Shown: positions 17,134-27,602, counted from the stretch's first letter. The stretch: DNA of 64,000 nt from Leisingera sp. SS27 (GCF_028368855.1 NZ_JAQNCY010000001.1:558001-622000), one strand, 5' to 3'. Notes: generated by a model from the letters alone, not told the origin. Program-made: numbers and translations.

Positions 17134-18233
17134 AACTGGACCTCTACTATGCGCGCCGTTTCACGCAATGGTTTCTGGTGATTGTTGCTGTCCTGATGAC
17201 CTTGGTGGTGCTGATTGATCTGAACGAGCAGATCCGCCGGTTCGAATCCGTTGACCTTAGCCTGGGACAGCTCGTTGGCCTGACCCTGCTGAACATTCCT
17301 GCAGCACTCAGTGAGTTCCTGCCGCTGATCATGATCCTGTCAACCATCGTGCTGTTTGTTGGCCTTGCCCGCAGCAGCGAGCTGGTGGTGACCCGTGCCA
17401 TCGGCCGGTCTGGCATTCGGGCACTGGCCGCCCCGGTACTGGTGGCCGCAGCAATCGGCGGCCTGGCCGTTACCATGCTCAATCCCATCGCAGCCGCCAC
17501 TGCCAACCGCTACCAGGACCTCGCAGAGACCTATCACAACGGCGGCCCCTCGGCCTTGTCGCTGAGCGGAGAGGGATTGTGGCTGCGCCAGGGCGGCGCC
17601 CGCGGCCAGTCGGTCATTCACGCCAAGGGTTACAGCGGCGATGCCGCTGAAATCACCCTGATTGATGTTTCGATTCATGCCTACACCAATGCGGGCGGCC
17701 CGGTGCGCCGCATAACCGCTGAAACGGCCAGGCTTGACGGCAGCCATTGGGTCCTGACCAACGCTAAGGCCTGGCCGCTGACAGCCGGTATCAACCCCGA
17801 AACCGGAGCGGCCCGGCATGAAGAGCTGCGCCTGCCAACCACACTGACCACAGACCGTATCCGCGGCACACTCGGTACCGCCAGCGGCATCTCGATCTAT
17901 GACCTGCCCTCCACAATCCGCGAACTTTCAGCCGCCGGTTTTACCACCAAACGCTACGAAGTCCGGCTGCAAGCGGAACTGGCCCGCCCCCTGTTTCTGA
18001 TAGCCATGGTTCTGGTCGGTGCATCCTTCACCATGCGGCACGCCCGCTTTGGCGGCACCGGACTGGCGGTGATGATGGCGGTACTGCTGGGATTCGGGCT
18101 TTATTTCATCCGCAATTTCGCGCAAATCCTCGGCGAGAACGGGCAAATTCCGGTGGCGCTGGCCGCCTGGGCGCCGCCCGCTGCCGCGATACTTTTGACT
18201 TTGGGACTGCTACTCCATGCCGAAGACGGGTAA
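17130..18233 (+). CDS. lptG: LPS export ABC transporter permease LptG
   Basis: 367 residues with the same six-helix plus jellyroll layout as LptF. The start LDLYYARRFTQWFLVIV and the central PLIMILSTIVLFVGLARSSELVVTRAIG are characteristic. It is the partner permease of LptF. The gene starts within the lptF stop codon and overlaps lptD by 17 bp, indicating coupled translation. Confidence 0.94.
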   Translation: MKLDLYYARRFTQWFLVIVAVLMTLVVLIDLNEQIRRFESVDLSLGQLVGLTLLNIPAALSEFLPLIMILSTIVLFVGLARSSELVVTRAIGRSGIRALAAPVLVAAAIGGLAVTMLNPIAAATANRYQDLAETYHNGGPSALSLSGEGLWLRQGGARGQSVIHAKGYSGDAAEITLIDVSIHAYTNAGGPVRRITAETARLDGSHWVLTNAKAWPLTAGINPETGAARHEELRLPTTLTTDRIRGTLGTASGISIYDLPSTIRELSAAGFTTKRYEVRLQAELARPLFLIAMVLVGASFTMRHARFGGTGLAVMMAVLLGFGLYFIRNFAQILGENGQIPVALAAWAPPAAAILLTLGLLLHAEDG

Positions 18234-20406
18234 ATTGCGCCGGGCGCTGCTTCTTTCCGCCGTGCTGCCCTGGCTGGCTCTGTCTGCTCCTGCCTCTCAG
18301 GCTCAGACTGCCGCGGCCCAAGATCCGGCCCAGCCTGCAATGCTTGTCGCTGATCAGGTGTTCATCACCCCGGACCGGACACTCGTGGCAGAAGGCAATG
18401 TAGAAGCTTTCCAAGGCGATATCCGCCTGCGCGCGCAAAAGATCACCTTTGATCAAGGCACCGGCACCCTGCAGATCGAAGGCCCGATCCGCATCGATCA
18501 GAACGGTGATATCACCATTCTGGCCAACGCCGCGGAAATGGACAGCAGCCTGCGCAACGGACTGCTGGACGGAGCCCGCATGGTATTGCAGCAGCAGCTT
18601 CAGCTTGCCTCGCTGCAGATGACACGGGTCAGCGGCCGCTATACCCAGCTTTACAAGACAGCAGTTTCCTCCTGTCACGTCTGCGAAGACGGGCGCCCGC
18701 CTCTCTGGCAGATCCGTGCTGAGCGCGTCACCCACGATCAGCAGGAACGCCAACTGTATTTTGAGAACGCCCAGCTCCGGGTACTGGATGTCCCGGTATT
18801 CTATTTCCCGGCGTTCCGCCTGCCGGATCCCTCATTGGAGCGGACCAGCGGCTTTCTGATTCCGTCCGTGCGCTCGACTTCGAACCTCGGCACCGGGGTC
18901 AAGGTGCCCTATTTCTTCACCCTTGGCCCGCACAAGGATCTGACGATCGCGCCCTACGTCTCTTCCAGTACCCGGACGCTGGACCTGCGCTACCGGCAGG
19001 CTTTCCGGCGCGGCCGGATCGAATTCAACGGCGCCTATACCCGTGACGATCTGTTCCCGGATCAGGACCGCGGTTACATCTTCGGAAATGGCCAGTTCGA
19101 ATTGCCGCGGGATTACCGTCTCACGTTTGACGCAAAGGTGGTTTCGGACGATGCCTACTTAGCGGACTACGGCCTGCCTGACCTGGACCGGCTGCGGTCC
19201 AGACTGGAGCTTTCCCGGGTCCGCCGCGACAGCCTGCTGCGCACGTCGCTGACCCACTATAAAACGCTCCGCTCAGACGAAGACCCCGATGAAATCCCAT
19301 CAGGCATCGCCGAAGCGCTCTTTCAGAAGCGCTTTTTTCCCGGCATCGCCGGCGGTGAAGTCCGGCTTACGCTTCAAGGCAACGGGCGTTACCGCCGCTC
19401 AACTAACCGGGGGGACGGCCTGAGCGAGGATTCTGCCACCGGCCGGGACATCGTCCGGCTGACGGCCGACCTCAGTTGGCTCCGCACCTGGAGGTTTGGC
19501 TACGGGATCCTCGCAGAAGCGGAAATAGGCGCAGCGGCTGACGCCTCCAGGGCGTATGACGATGCCTTTTTCACCGACGAAGTCACCCGCCTGACGCCCC
19601 GTGGCGCTTTGACCTTCCGCTTGCCGATGACCCGTCGCGAGACCAATGGCGCAACCCAGTATCTGGAGCCGATCCTGCAATTGGGATGGCGCGACGAAGG
19701 CAGCGGCAATGTGGTCAGTGAGGAGAGCCGGTTCGTCGAGTTCGATCAGGGCAATCTTTTGTCGCTGTCCCGTTTCCCTGCAACCGATGCCCGCGAGGAC
19801 GGGTTTACACTGGTCTATGGCGCCAATTGGGCGCGCTACTCCCCCCAAGGCTGGCAGGCCTACGCAACTATCGGCCAAGTGCTGCGCAGTGAAGACGACA
19901 CCCGCTTCACCAAGAGCTCGGGGCTAAGCGGTACTTCCTCAGACCTTCTGCTGGCCGGCCAAATCAAGTTTGGCGACGGGCTGGCGATCTCCACTCGCGG
20001 CCTGCTGAACGGCTCGCTGAACTTCTCAAAGGCCGAGGTCCGCGGTGAATGGCACACGGACCGTTCCAGCCTATCCGGCACGTATCTGTGGCTTGGCACC
20101 GATCCTGTCGAGGAACGGACCGAGGAAAGTTCGGAAATTTGGGTTGACGGGCGCTACGACATCAATCCCAGCTGGTCTGCCAGCGCCCGGCTGCGCTACG
20201 ACATTTCCGGCGCCCGTGCCACCAGGGCCGGTCTGGGTCTGGCTTACCAGAACGAATGCGTAACGGTCGACCTTTCGGTCAACCGCCGCTATACCTCAAC
20301 AACAAGTGTTGAGCCGACAACGGATTTCGGCTTTACCATCTCCCTCAGCGGTTTTTCCGTAAAGAGCGGCAACAAACAGTACAGGCGGTCATGCAGCAAG
20401 ACGTGA
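18217..20406 (+). CDS. lptD: LPS-assembly outer-membrane protein LptD
   Basis: 729 residues. A signal peptide (1-30, ending SQAQ) is followed by an OstA/LptA-like domain (about 40-145), then the LptD beta-barrel. The conserved Cys pair Cys153/Cys156 (SSCHVC) and two late cysteines (about 681 and 726) can form the inter-domain disulfides needed for LptD maturation. It inserts LPS into the outer leaflet together with LptE. The C-terminus after the last strand carries a short basic Cys-containing tail (QYRRSCSKT). It overlaps surA by 16 bp. Confidence 0.95.
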   Translation: MPKTGKLRRALLLSAVLPWLALSAPASQAQTAAAQDPAQPAMLVADQVFITPDRTLVAEGNVEAFQGDIRLRAQKITFDQGTGTLQIEGPIRIDQNGDITILANAAEMDSSLRNGLLDGARMVLQQQLQLASLQMTRVSGRYTQLYKTAVSSCHVCEDGRPPLWQIRAERVTHDQQERQLYFENAQLRVLDVPVFYFPAFRLPDPSLERTSGFLIPSVRSTSNLGTGVKVPYFFTLGPHKDLTIAPYVSSSTRTLDLRYRQAFRRGRIEFNGAYTRDDLFPDQDRGYIFGNGQFELPRDYRLTFDAKVVSDDAYLADYGLPDLDRLRSRLELSRVRRDSLLRTSLTHYKTLRSDEDPDEIPSGIAEALFQKRFFPGIAGGEVRLTLQGNGRYRRSTNRGDGLSEDSATGRDIVRLTADLSWLRTWRFGYGILAEAEIGAAADASRAYDDAFFTDEVTRLTPRGALTFRLPMTRRETNGATQYLEPILQLGWRDEGSGNVVSEESRFVEFDQGNLLSLSRFPATDAREDGFTLVYGANWARYSPQGWQAYATIGQVLRSEDDTRFTKSSGLSGTSSDLLLAGQIKFGDGLAISTRGLLNGSLNFSKAEVRGEWHTDRSSLSGTYLWLGTDPVEERTEESSEIWVDGRYDINPSWSASARLRYDISGARATRAGLGLAYQNECVTVDLSVNRRYTSTTSVEPTTDFGFTISLSGFSVKSGNKQYRRSCSKT

Positions 20407-21650
20407 AATCCCGGTTCCCGGCTCCCTTCCTTTCCCGTGCCCTCAAGTCCGCAACCGCGCTGGCGCTGGCGGCAGGTCTTTCCCTGACCGCCCTGCCGGC
20501 CGGGGCACAGAATCTTTTTGCGCCCGCGATTACGGTAAATGACGAGGTCATCACCCGGTATGAGCTGGAACAGCGCGCCCGCTTCCAGGCGGCGCTGAGG
20601 GTTCCGGGCGACCCGCTGGATACCGCGCGCGAGGAGCTGATCAATGACCGGCTCAAATTGCAAGTGCTGCAACAGGCCGGCATTGAACTGTCCGATGAGG
20701 ATATTTCTGCCGGCATGGAAGAAATGGCGGGCCGCGCCAACCTGTCGCTGAACGAATTCCTGACTGCCCTCCAACAGCAGGGGGTCGCTCCGCAGACTCT
20801 GCGCGATTTCACCAGGGTCGGTCTGGGCTGGCGCGAATACACGCGCGTCCGTTTTCTGGCCCAGGCACGCCCGACCCAGGAAGAAATTGACCGGGCTATG
20901 GGGTCCGCAGGCACAGGCAGCGTCCAGGTGCTGCTGAGCGAATTCATTGTGCCTATCAATGACCAGAATGCAGCTCAGGTAGAAGAGCTGATTGAACAAG
21001 TTTCCCGGCTCAAGGGCTATGACAGCTTTTCCGCCGCAGCGGCGCAGTACTCGGCTGCGGCCAGCCGCAATGAAGGCGGCCGCCTGCCCTGGATGCCACT
21101 GACCAAACTGCCGCCCCAGTTGCAGGAAATCGCACTGGCACTGAAGCCGGGTGAAATCTCCGAACCGCTGCCGCTGCAAAACGCCGTGGCACTGTTCCAG
21201 ATGCGCGGCGTGCGCGAGGTTGAAGGCGCTGCACCGCGTTACACCGCGATCGAATACGCAACCTACTTCGTTCCCGGCGGGCGCACACCTGAAGGACTGG
21301 CAGCAGCACAGAAAGTTGTGAACAGCGTCGACACCTGCGAGGACTTCTACGGCCTCGCTCAAGGTCAGGACCCGTCGGTGCTGGACATCCAAAGCCTGCC
21401 GCCTGCTGACATTCCCCGCGACATCGCATTGGAACTGGCCAAGCTCGACCCCACTGAGACTTCCACTGCGCTGACCCGCAACAACGGCCAGACGCTTATG
21501 GTTCTTATGCTCTGCGGCCGCACCGCCGACCTCGGTGAAGGCGCCAACCGCGAAACCGTGGCCAATGCGCTGGTGGCGCAGCGGATGACATCGCTGACGG
21601 ACAGCTTTCTCGAACAACTGCGCGCCGACGCCCGGATCGACATCAAATGA
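20391..21650 (+). CDS. surA: Periplasmic chaperone/peptidylprolyl isomerase SurA
   Basis: 419 residues. The N-terminal signal peptide (about 1-39) ends at PAGAQ. The SurA N-domain follows, with DEVITRYELEQRARF and the RLKLQVLQQAGIELSDEDI helix. A parvulin-like domain (about 170-285) has FSAAAAQYS and GEISEPLPLQNAVALFQM. It helps outer-membrane proteins fold in the periplasm. Its place directly after lptD fits, since LptD is a known SurA client. The stop overlaps pdxA (ATGA). Confidence 0.9.
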   Translation: MQQDVKSRFPAPFLSRALKSATALALAAGLSLTALPAGAQNLFAPAITVNDEVITRYELEQRARFQAALRVPGDPLDTAREELINDRLKLQVLQQAGIELSDEDISAGMEEMAGRANLSLNEFLTALQQQGVAPQTLRDFTRVGLGWREYTRVRFLAQARPTQEEIDRAMGSAGTGSVQVLLSEFIVPINDQNAAQVEELIEQVSRLKGYDSFSAAAAQYSAAASRNEGGRLPWMPLTKLPPQLQEIALALKPGEISEPLPLQNAVALFQMRGVREVEGAAPRYTAIEYATYFVPGGRTPEGLAAAQKVVNSVDTCEDFYGLAQGQDPSVLDIQSLPPADIPRDIALELAKLDPTETSTALTRNNGQTLMVLMLCGRTADLGEGANRETVANALVAQRMTSLTDSFLEQLRADARIDIK

Positions 21651-22618
21651 CCCTTTCCGGGCCCATTGCCCTTAGCTGCGGAGAACCAGCAGGCATCGGC
21701 CCGGAAATCGCCGTCAAGGCTTGGGAAGCACTGCGGGGCGACTGCCCGTTCTTCTGGATCGGCGACCCCAGGCATTTACCTTCAGGCACGCCGGTCTGCA
21801 GGATTTCCACCCCTGCTGAGGCGGCCCCGGCCTGCGTGGGCGGCTTTCCTGTCCTGCCGCTTGCCTTCGGCGGCAATGCTGTCAAGGGAACGGCCGATCC
21901 GGCCAATGCCGCTGGCGTGATCCAATCTATTGAGACCGCTGTAAAGCTGGTCCAGGCAGGTGAGGCCTCCGCCGTCTGCACTGCCCCTATTCACAAAAAG
22001 GCATTGATCGACGGCGCAGGTTTTGCCTATCCCGGCCATACCGAATTTCTCGCCGCGCTGGCGGGCCGGGACCGGGTTGTTATGATGCTGGCCAGCGAGC
22101 AGCTGCGGGTGGTGCCCGCCACCATCCACATCGCCCTGTCGGACGTGCCTGCCGCGCTGACACCGGAAGGCTTGCGCGAAACCATAGAAATCACCGCCGC
22201 CGGCCTGCGAAGCCAGTTCGGCATTGCTGCACCGCGCATCGCTGTCGCGGGCCTTAACCCGCACGCAGGCGAAGGCGGCGCCATGGGCCGGGAAGAACTC
22301 GACTGGATCAATGCATTGGTCTCGCAAATGCAGAGTGAAGGCCTGAATGTCACCGGCCCGCACCCGGCTGACACGATGTTCCACGCCGCCGCCCGCGCCC
22401 GCTATGATGCCGCGGTCTGCATGTACCACGACCAGGCACTGATCCCGATCAAAACGCTGGATTTCGACAGGGGCGTAAATGTGACTCTGGGCCTGCCGTT
22501 CATCCGCACCTCTCCCGATCACGGCACTGCCTTCGACATCGCGGGGACCGGTCAGGCCAACCCCTCCAGCCTGATCGAGGCACTCAAGCTGGCGCAGGCC
22601 ATGGCCGCCAGCTCTTGA
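21647..22618 (+). CDS. pdxA: 4-hydroxythreonine-4-phosphate dehydrogenase
   Basis: 323 residues. PdxA motifs are SCGEPAGIGPEIAVKAW at the start, the metal-binding His in YPGHTEFLA and AARARYDAAVCMYHDQ, and LNPHAGEGGAMG. The enzyme oxidises 4-phosphohydroxy-L-threonine with NAD to the substrate that PdxJ condenses. pdxJ lies two genes downstream, so both halves of the ring-forming step of the DXP-dependent PLP route are in one cluster. Confidence 0.95.
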   Translation: MTLSGPIALSCGEPAGIGPEIAVKAWEALRGDCPFFWIGDPRHLPSGTPVCRISTPAEAAPACVGGFPVLPLAFGGNAVKGTADPANAAGVIQSIETAVKLVQAGEASAVCTAPIHKKALIDGAGFAYPGHTEFLAALAGRDRVVMMLASEQLRVVPATIHIALSDVPAALTPEGLRETIEITAAGLRSQFGIAAPRIAVAGLNPHAGEGGAMGREELDWINALVSQMQSEGLNVTGPHPADTMFHAAARARYDAAVCMYHDQALIPIKTLDFDRGVNVTLGLPFIRTSPDHGTAFDIAGTGQANPSSLIEALKLAQAMAASS

Positions 22619-22620
22619 TT

Positions 22621-22645
22621 CTTCCTCTTGCCGGAAATATCCCCG
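22621..22645 (-). repeat. Short dispersed 3'-end repeat (pdxA copy)
   Basis: Directly after the pdxA stop. Read on the minus strand it contains GGGGATATTTCCGG. Related sequences occur at 32231, 43943 and 54548, each next to a gene end. Confidence 0.5.
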
Positions 22646-22702
22646 CCGAAGGCATGAAAACTCCGGCGCACCGCCCGCGTCACGTCCTGAGGTCCAGATG
22701 AC

Positions 22703-23545
22703 ATGAGCGCTATCGATAGCCTTCCCCCTCTGCGCGAAGTGATCGCGACGCATCAGCTGTCGGCACGCAAGTCGCTGGGCCAGAACTTTCTGCTCGACCT
22801 CAACCTCACTGCCAAGATCGCACGGCAAGCCGGAGATCTGACCGGCTGCGACGTGCTGGAAATCGGCCCCGGCCCTGGCGGCCTGACCCGCGGTTTGCTG
22901 GCCGAGGGCGCCCGCCGCGTTCTGGCTGTGGAGAAGGACAGCCGCTGCCTGCCCGCGCTGCAGGAGATCGCAGACGCCTATCCAGGCCGGTTTGAGGTGA
23001 TCAACGGCGACGCTCTCGAAATCGATCCGCTGGCACACCTCACCCCGCCGATCCGCATTGCCGCCAACCTGCCCTACAACGTCGGCACCGAGCTTCTGGT
23101 GCGCTGGCTGACGCCCAAGGACTGGCCGCCGTTCTGGCAGAGCCTCACCCTGATGTTCCAGCGCGAGGTGGCAGAGCGCATCGTTGCCCAGCCCGGCTCC
23201 AAGGCCTATGGCCGCCTGGCAATCCTGGCGCAGTGGCGGGCGGATGCGCGCATCGTGCTGTCGCTGCCGCCCGGAGCCTTCACCCCGCCGCCCAAGGTCT
23301 CCAGCGCCGTGGTGCACCTGGACGCCTTGCCGGAACCGCGGTTCGAGGCCGACGCCGCAGTGCTGTCTCGCGTCGTGGCCGCCGCTTTCAACCAGCGCCG
23401 CAAAATGCTGCGTGCCTCGCTCAAGGGCATCTCTCCAGATATCGAGGCGCAGCTGACCGCGGCTGGCATCCCGCCCACCGAGCGCGCCGAACAAGTGAGC
23501 CTGGAGGCCTTCTGCGCTCTTGCGCGTGAAGTCGCCAAGGCCTGA
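22703..23545 (+). CDS. rsmA: 16S rRNA (adenine(1518)-N6/adenine(1519)-N6)-dimethyltransferase
   Basis: 280 residues of the KsgA/Dim1 family: [10 protein letters not shown], the SAM-binding [15 protein letters not shown] (about 55-68), [10 protein letters not shown] and the catalytic [11 protein letters not shown]. It dimethylates two adjacent adenines in helix 45 of 16S rRNA late in 30S assembly. Also known as ksgA. The order pdxA-rsmA is also seen in enterobacteria. Confidence 0.96.
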   Translation: MSAIDSLPPLREVIATHQLSARKSLGQNFLLDLNLTAKIARQAGDLTGCDVLEIGPGPGGLTRGLLAEGARRVLAVEKDSRCLPALQEIADAYPGRFEVINGDALEIDPLAHLTPPIRIAANLPYNVGTELLVRWLTPKDWPPFWQSLTLMFQREVAERIVAQPGSKAYGRLAILAQWRADARIVLSLPPGAFTPPPKVSSAVVHLDALPEPRFEADAAVLSRVVAAAFNQRRKMLRASLKGISPDIEAQLTAAGIPPTERAEQVSLEAFCALAREVAKA

Positions 23546-23582
23546 CCCTCCTTTCCCGACAATACCGGAGCCTGTTCATCAG

Positions 23583-24362
23583 ATGACCCAAGCCGTTACT
23601 GCGCGCCCGACCCTTTTGTCCGTGAATGTCAACGCAGTTGCCTACCTGCGTAACCGGCGCGACGTGCCTTGGCCGAACCTGATCGACATTTCCCGTGCAA
23701 TCCTGCAGGCCGGCGCCCACGGTATCACCGTGCACCCGCGCCCGGATGAACGCCACATCCGCTTTTCCGACCTGCCTGCCCTGTCCCGCCTGATTGCCGA
23801 GGAGTTCCCCAAGGCCGAGTTCAACATCGAGGGCTACCCGACCCGCCATTTCATCGACCTTGTGCTGGAGAACAAGCCGCATCAGGTGACACTGGTGCCG
23901 GACACGCCGGAGCAGTCCACCTCAGATCACGGCTGGGATTTTGCCGCCGATGGCGAGATGCTCCTGCCCATCGCTGAGGAGTTCAAGGCGGCCGGCATAC
24001 GGGTCTCTTACTTCGTGGACGCCAATCCGAACGACCCGGTAATGGCGTTGCAAGCTGGTGCCGACCGGATCGAATTCTACACCGGCCCCTATGCTGACCA
24101 GACAGATCCTGATGCCACCGCGCGCGAATTGGACATGCTTCGGCAAACGGCAGATGCAGCCCGCGCACTGGGCACTGAGGGCAACAGCCTGATGATGAAT
24201 GCAGGCCATGACCTGACCGTCGAAAACCTGCCCGGTCTGCGCCAGGCGATCCCCGATCTGGCCGAAGTCTCCATTGGCCATGGCCTGACCGCAGATGCCC
24301 TGATGCTCGGCTTTCCCGAAGCCGTGCGCCGCTATCTGCGGGTTCTGGGGCACGACACCTGA
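23583..24362 (+). CDS. pdxJ: Pyridoxine 5'-phosphate synthase
   Basis: 259 residues, a TIM barrel. [15 protein letters not shown] at the start and [17 protein letters not shown] carry the conserved phosphate and catalytic residues; the Glu in EFNIEGYPT and the glycine-rich [10 protein letters not shown] near the end complete the site. It condenses deoxyxylulose phosphate with 3-amino-2-oxopropyl phosphate. The start is the ATG at 23583, where similarity begins; the frame upstream overlaps rsmA. Confidence 0.94.
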   Translation: MTQAVTARPTLLSVNVNAVAYLRNRRDVPWPNLIDISRAILQAGAHGITVHPRPDERHIRFSDLPALSRLIAEEFPKAEFNIEGYPTRHFIDLVLENKPHQVTLVPDTPEQSTSDHGWDFAADGEMLLPIAEEFKAAGIRVSYFVDANPNDPVMALQAGADRIEFYTGPYADQTDPDATARELDMLRQTADAARALGTEGNSLMMNAGHDLTVENLPGLRQAIPDLAEVSIGHGLTADALMLGFPEAVRRYLRVLGHDT

Positions 24363-24388
24363 ACGCAACGTTAGCGGTTCTCCAAAAG

Positions 24389-24421
24389 AAAACCCCCGAA
24401 GCTGTCAGCTTCGGGGGTTTT
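24389..24421. terminator. Bidirectional terminator between pdxJ and the DUF4167 gene
   Basis: A long GC-rich inverted repeat (AAAACCCCCGAAGCTG / CAGCTTCGGGGGTTTT) with A and T tails on both sides, lying between convergent genes. Confidence 0.92.
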
Positions 24422-24440
24422 GATTGTCTGTCTGCTGCCT

Positions 24441-25118
24441 TTATTCGGCAGCTTCCGCCGGGCCATCCTCGGCCTTCGGCTTCGGCTTGGCGCGCGGGCG
24501 GCTAGGTTTCTTCGGTGCCGGGGCTTCACCACCCTCGCCCGCGGTCTCGCCACCGTCAGCCTTGGCTGCAGGCTTGCGGGCACGGGGCTTGCGCGCCGGG
24601 GCTTTCTTCGGGGCTGCTTCTTCTCCCCCCTCAGCCGGAGCGGCACTCTGGCTCTCCGGGGTCTCGACCAGACCGCTGTCCTGCCCGTTGCCATTGTCAC
24701 CGCGCGGGTCAATCACTTCAGGCTGCGGCGCACTTGCCGGGTCGCTCTCAGCAGCCGCAGAAACCGCGGCCTCGCGCTCCTGGCGCTCCAGCCGTTCAGC
24801 CCGCTCGCGGTCACGCTCCGCCTGGCGTTCGCGGTTCTGGCGCTCCTGCTCCTCGCGGCGCGCCTCGATCTCGCGCTGCGCCTCGTTCAGCATCCGCAGG
24901 TAATGCTCTGCGTGCTGCTGGAAATTCTCGGCCGCAACCCGGTCATTGCTCAGCTGCGCATCGCGGGCCAGCTGGTTGTACTTGTCGATGATCTGCTGCG
25001 GGGTTCCGCGCACCTTGCCTTCGGGACCGGAGCTGTCGAACACCCGGTTGACCACATTGGCGCCATTCGGGCGATTCCGGTTCGACTTGGAGCGGGAACG
25101 TGATTTGGACGATCTCAT
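24441..25118 (-). CDS. DUF4167 domain-containing protein
   Basis: 225 residues. The N-terminal 75 residues match DUF4167: a basic SRSRSKSNRNRPN lead, NRVFDSSGPEGKVRGTP and AENFQQHAEHYLRML. Residues 80-120 form an Arg/Glu coiled coil, and the rest is an Ala/Pro/Lys-rich low-complexity tail. Many alphaproteobacteria have this protein next to prfA-prmC, as here. The function is unknown. The basic head and charged helix suggest nucleic-acid or ribosome contact, which is inference. Confidence 0.85.
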   Translation of the reverse strand: MRSSKSRSRSKSNRNRPNGANVVNRVFDSSGPEGKVRGTPQQIIDKYNQLARDAQLSNDRVAAENFQQHAEHYLRMLNEAQREIEARREEQERQNRERQAERDRERAERLERQEREAAVSAAAESDPASAPQPEVIDPRGDNGNGQDSGLVETPESQSAAPAEGGEEAAPKKAPARKPRARKPAAKADGGETAGEGGEAPAPKKPSRPRAKPKPKAEDGPAEAAE

Positions 25119-25332
25119 ATGCCTATCATAAGCCTTGAGTTAATGCGCCGTTGACCCTGTGCAGCGCGCCTCAGCGCCGGATCGTTAGCTTTTTTGGGCT
25201 TGATGCCGCGGGAATGCTTGAAAAGCGTTCACCTCTATACGGCTCATCTTGAGTAACCATGTTCCGGGAGCGCAGACAAGGGGGCCAAAAGGTTTTTCTG
25301 TGTTTTTTCACCCGAATCTGCGGATTACCGCG

Positions 25333-26190
25333 TTAAAATCCGCGATTTGAGGGGGAATGCGCCCGCACCACCCGGTCACGCCCGTCCAGGTCCGGCAGCA
25401 CCGCGATGCCGCTGAAGCCCGCCGTTTCCAGCAGCGCGCTGACCGCCCGGCTCTGGGTCGGACCGATTTCCAACAGCACCCGCCCGCCCGGTGCAAGATG
25501 TGCGGCGGCCTGTGCGGCGATCTGACGGTAGGCACCCAGGCCATCGCCGCCATCGGTCAGCGCAATGCCCGGCTCATGCCCCCGCACCTCTGCCGACAGC
25601 CCGTCCATCTCATCCAGCGCGATATAGGGCGGGTTCGACACGATCAGGTCGAACTGCCCCTCGATCTTTTCAAACCAATCCGATTGCTGAATGTCGGCGC
25701 GCGCCTCCACCCTGTGCAGCACCGCATTGGCACTGGCCTGCAGGCAGGCTGCCTCGCTGATATCGACGCCCAGACCGGTGGCCTCCTGCCGCTCTGCCAG
25801 CAGTGTCACCAGAATGCAGCCGGAGCCGACGCCCAGATCCAGCACCCGCGCGTAAGGCTCCGCCAGTGCCGCTTCAATCAGGATCTCGGTCTCAGGCCGC
25901 GGATCCAGCACATCGCGCGAGACCTTAAACCGGCGCCCGTAAAACTCCCGCTCGCCGATCAGATGCGACACCGGCACCCGAACGGCCCGCAGGGAAATCA
26001 GCTGCTCATAGCGTTCGGCGATTTCCGGTGCCAGCTCCTCAGGCGCGATCAGAGTAACCCGGCTGGCCTCGATGCGCGCGGCATGGGCCAGCAGCACCCG
26101 CGCATCCCGGGCCGGATCCTGTACCCCGGCGGCCCGCAGCTTGGCTGTCGCTGCCGCCATTGCCTTTGCCGCGGTCTCTGCCATGGTCAC
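25333..26190 (-). CDS. prmC: Release factor glutamine methyltransferase
   Basis: 285 residues of the HemK/PrmC family: an N-terminal helical bundle, the SAM loop [16 protein letters not shown] (about 116-131) and the catalytic SNPPY (185-189). It methylates the Gln of the GGQ motif of release factors, and its substrate gene prfA lies immediately upstream. The GTG start overlaps the prfA stop (GTGA); an ATG six bases later is the alternative start. Confidence 0.93.
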   Translation of the reverse strand: MTMAETAAKAMAAATAKLRAAGVQDPARDARVLLAHAARIEASRVTLIAPEELAPEIAERYEQLISLRAVRVPVSHLIGEREFYGRRFKVSRDVLDPRPETEILIEAALAEPYARVLDLGVGSGCILVTLLAERQEATGLGVDISEAACLQASANAVLHRVEARADIQQSDWFEKIEGQFDLIVSNPPYIALDEMDGLSAEVRGHEPGIALTDGGDGLGAYRQIAAQAAAHLAPGGRVLLEIGPTQSRAVSALLETAGFSGIAVLPDLDGRDRVVRAHSPSNRGF

Positions 26191-27242
26191 TGCCCCATCT
26201 CGGCCAGAAGCCGCGCCTGATTGTCCGCGGTCAGCGCGTCGATGATCTCCTCCAGGTCGCCGCCCATCACCTGGTCCAGCTTATAAAGCGTCAGGTTGAT
26301 ACGGTGGTCCGTCATCCGCCCCTGCGGAAAGTTGTAGGTCCGGATGCGCTCTGAGCGGTCCCCCGAGCCCACTTGGCTTGCACGGTCCGCTGACCGCTCG
26401 CTGTCAATCCGCTGCCGCTCCAGATCATACAGCCGCGTCTTCAGCACCTGCATCGCGATTTCGCGGTTGCGGTGCTGGGACTTCTCCGACGAGGTGACGA
26501 TCAGCCCGGTCGGCAGGTGAGTGATCCGCACGGCGGAGTCGGTGGTATTCACGTGCTGCCCGCCGGCGCCCGACGCGCGCATGGTGTCGATACGGATGTC
26601 ATTCGCATCGATATGGATATCCACATCCTCTGCCTCCGGCAGCACAGCAACGGTGGCTGCTGAGGTATGGATGCGCCCGCCGCTTTCCGTTGCAGGCACC
26701 CGCTGCACCCGGTGCACACCGGATTCATATTTCATCCGGGCAAAGACATTTTCACCCTTGATATGGGCGACCACTTCCTTGATGCCGCCCAGCTCGGTCG
26801 CCTGCTCCTCGATGATGTCGAACTTCCAGCCCTGCCCCTCGGCATAGCGCTGGTACATGCGCAGCAGATCACCGGCAAAGAGCGCCGCTTCGTCACCGCC
26901 GGTGCCAGGCCGGATTTCCAGCATCGCCGGGCGGCTGTCCACCGCATCCTTGGGCAGCAGCGCCAGCTGCAGCGCGTGCTCGGCTTCCGGGATCGCCGCC
27001 TTCAGCGCCGGGATCTCCTCCGCGGCCAGATCCTTCATGTCCGGGTCCGCCAGCATCGCTTGCGCCTCTTCCAGATCGCTTTGCAGCTTGCGGTAGGCCG
27101 TCACCTGCTCCGCGACCGGACGCAGGTCAGAGTATTCCTTGGCCAGCGCGGCAATATCCCCGCCCCCGGCACCATCCGCCATTGCGGCTTCAAGATACTG
27201 AAACCGCTGCAGGATCTGTTCCAGCCGTTCTTCGGGAACCAT
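26187..27242 (-). CDS. prfA: Peptide chain release factor 1
   Basis: 351 residues. The GGQ motif is at 227-229 (GAGGQHVN), and the codon-recognition tripeptide is PAT at 183-185 ([10 protein letters not shown]), the RF1 type for UAA and UAG. The N-terminal helical domain and the C-terminal [20 protein letters not shown] are intact. It forms a coupled pair with prmC. Confidence 0.97.
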   Translation of the reverse strand: MVPEERLEQILQRFQYLEAAMADGAGGGDIAALAKEYSDLRPVAEQVTAYRKLQSDLEEAQAMLADPDMKDLAAEEIPALKAAIPEAEHALQLALLPKDAVDSRPAMLEIRPGTGGDEAALFAGDLLRMYQRYAEGQGWKFDIIEEQATELGGIKEVVAHIKGENVFARMKYESGVHRVQRVPATESGGRIHTSAATVAVLPEAEDVDIHIDANDIRIDTMRASGAGGQHVNTTDSAVRITHLPTGLIVTSSEKSQHRNREIAMQVLKTRLYDLERQRIDSERSADRASQVGSGDRSERIRTYNFPQGRMTDHRINLTLYKLDQVMGGDLEEIIDALTADNQARLLAEMGQ

Positions 27243-27302
27243 GGGCGCGCCTATTGTTGTTCATGTTTTGGCCAAATGACCCCCATGTGATATGCTAGAG
27301 CC

Positions 27303-27602
27303 ATGCGACATGCCAGAGCCCTTATTGCCACAATCCTCCTCACCCTGCCCGGCCTGGGGCTGGCGGATGTGAAGGGGCCCGGCGGCAAGACCATCGACTG
27401 CTACTGCACAGACAAATCCGGCTCCCGCGTGGAACTGGGTGAGCTGCGCTGCCTGCAGGTGGACGGGCGCATGTTCATGGCGCAATGCCAGATGTCCCTG
27501 AACGTGCCGATGTGGCGCGAGGTGCAAAGCAGCTGCCTGTCGGCGTCGCTGGGGGATGTGCGCAGTTCTTCAGCAGCTCCACCAGAGCTCCCGAAGATTT
27601 AA
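27303..27602 (+). CDS. Small Cys-rich secreted protein
   Basis: 99 residues with a signal peptide (1-21, LIATILLTLPGLGLAD). The mature part has five Cys (CYC, RCLQ, AQCQM, SSCLS), suggesting disulfides in the periplasm. It is divergent from prfA. I recognise no family. Confidence 0.55.
   Translation: MRHARALIATILLTLPGLGLADVKGPGGKTIDCYCTDKSGSRVELGELRCLQVDGRMFMAQCQMSLNVPMWREVQSSCLSASLGDVRSSSAAPPELPKI

Noticed and set aside
20289-21617. A 442-codon minus-strand frame over surA
   Set aside because: Shadow of surA. The plus-strand product has a signal peptide and SurA domains; this one has neither.
21782-23494. A 570-codon open frame on the minus strand across pdxA and rsmA
   Set aside because: It runs antisense to two well-supported genes, and its product is rich in Gln, His and Arg with no domain. 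GC-rich codon bias leaves such frames open.
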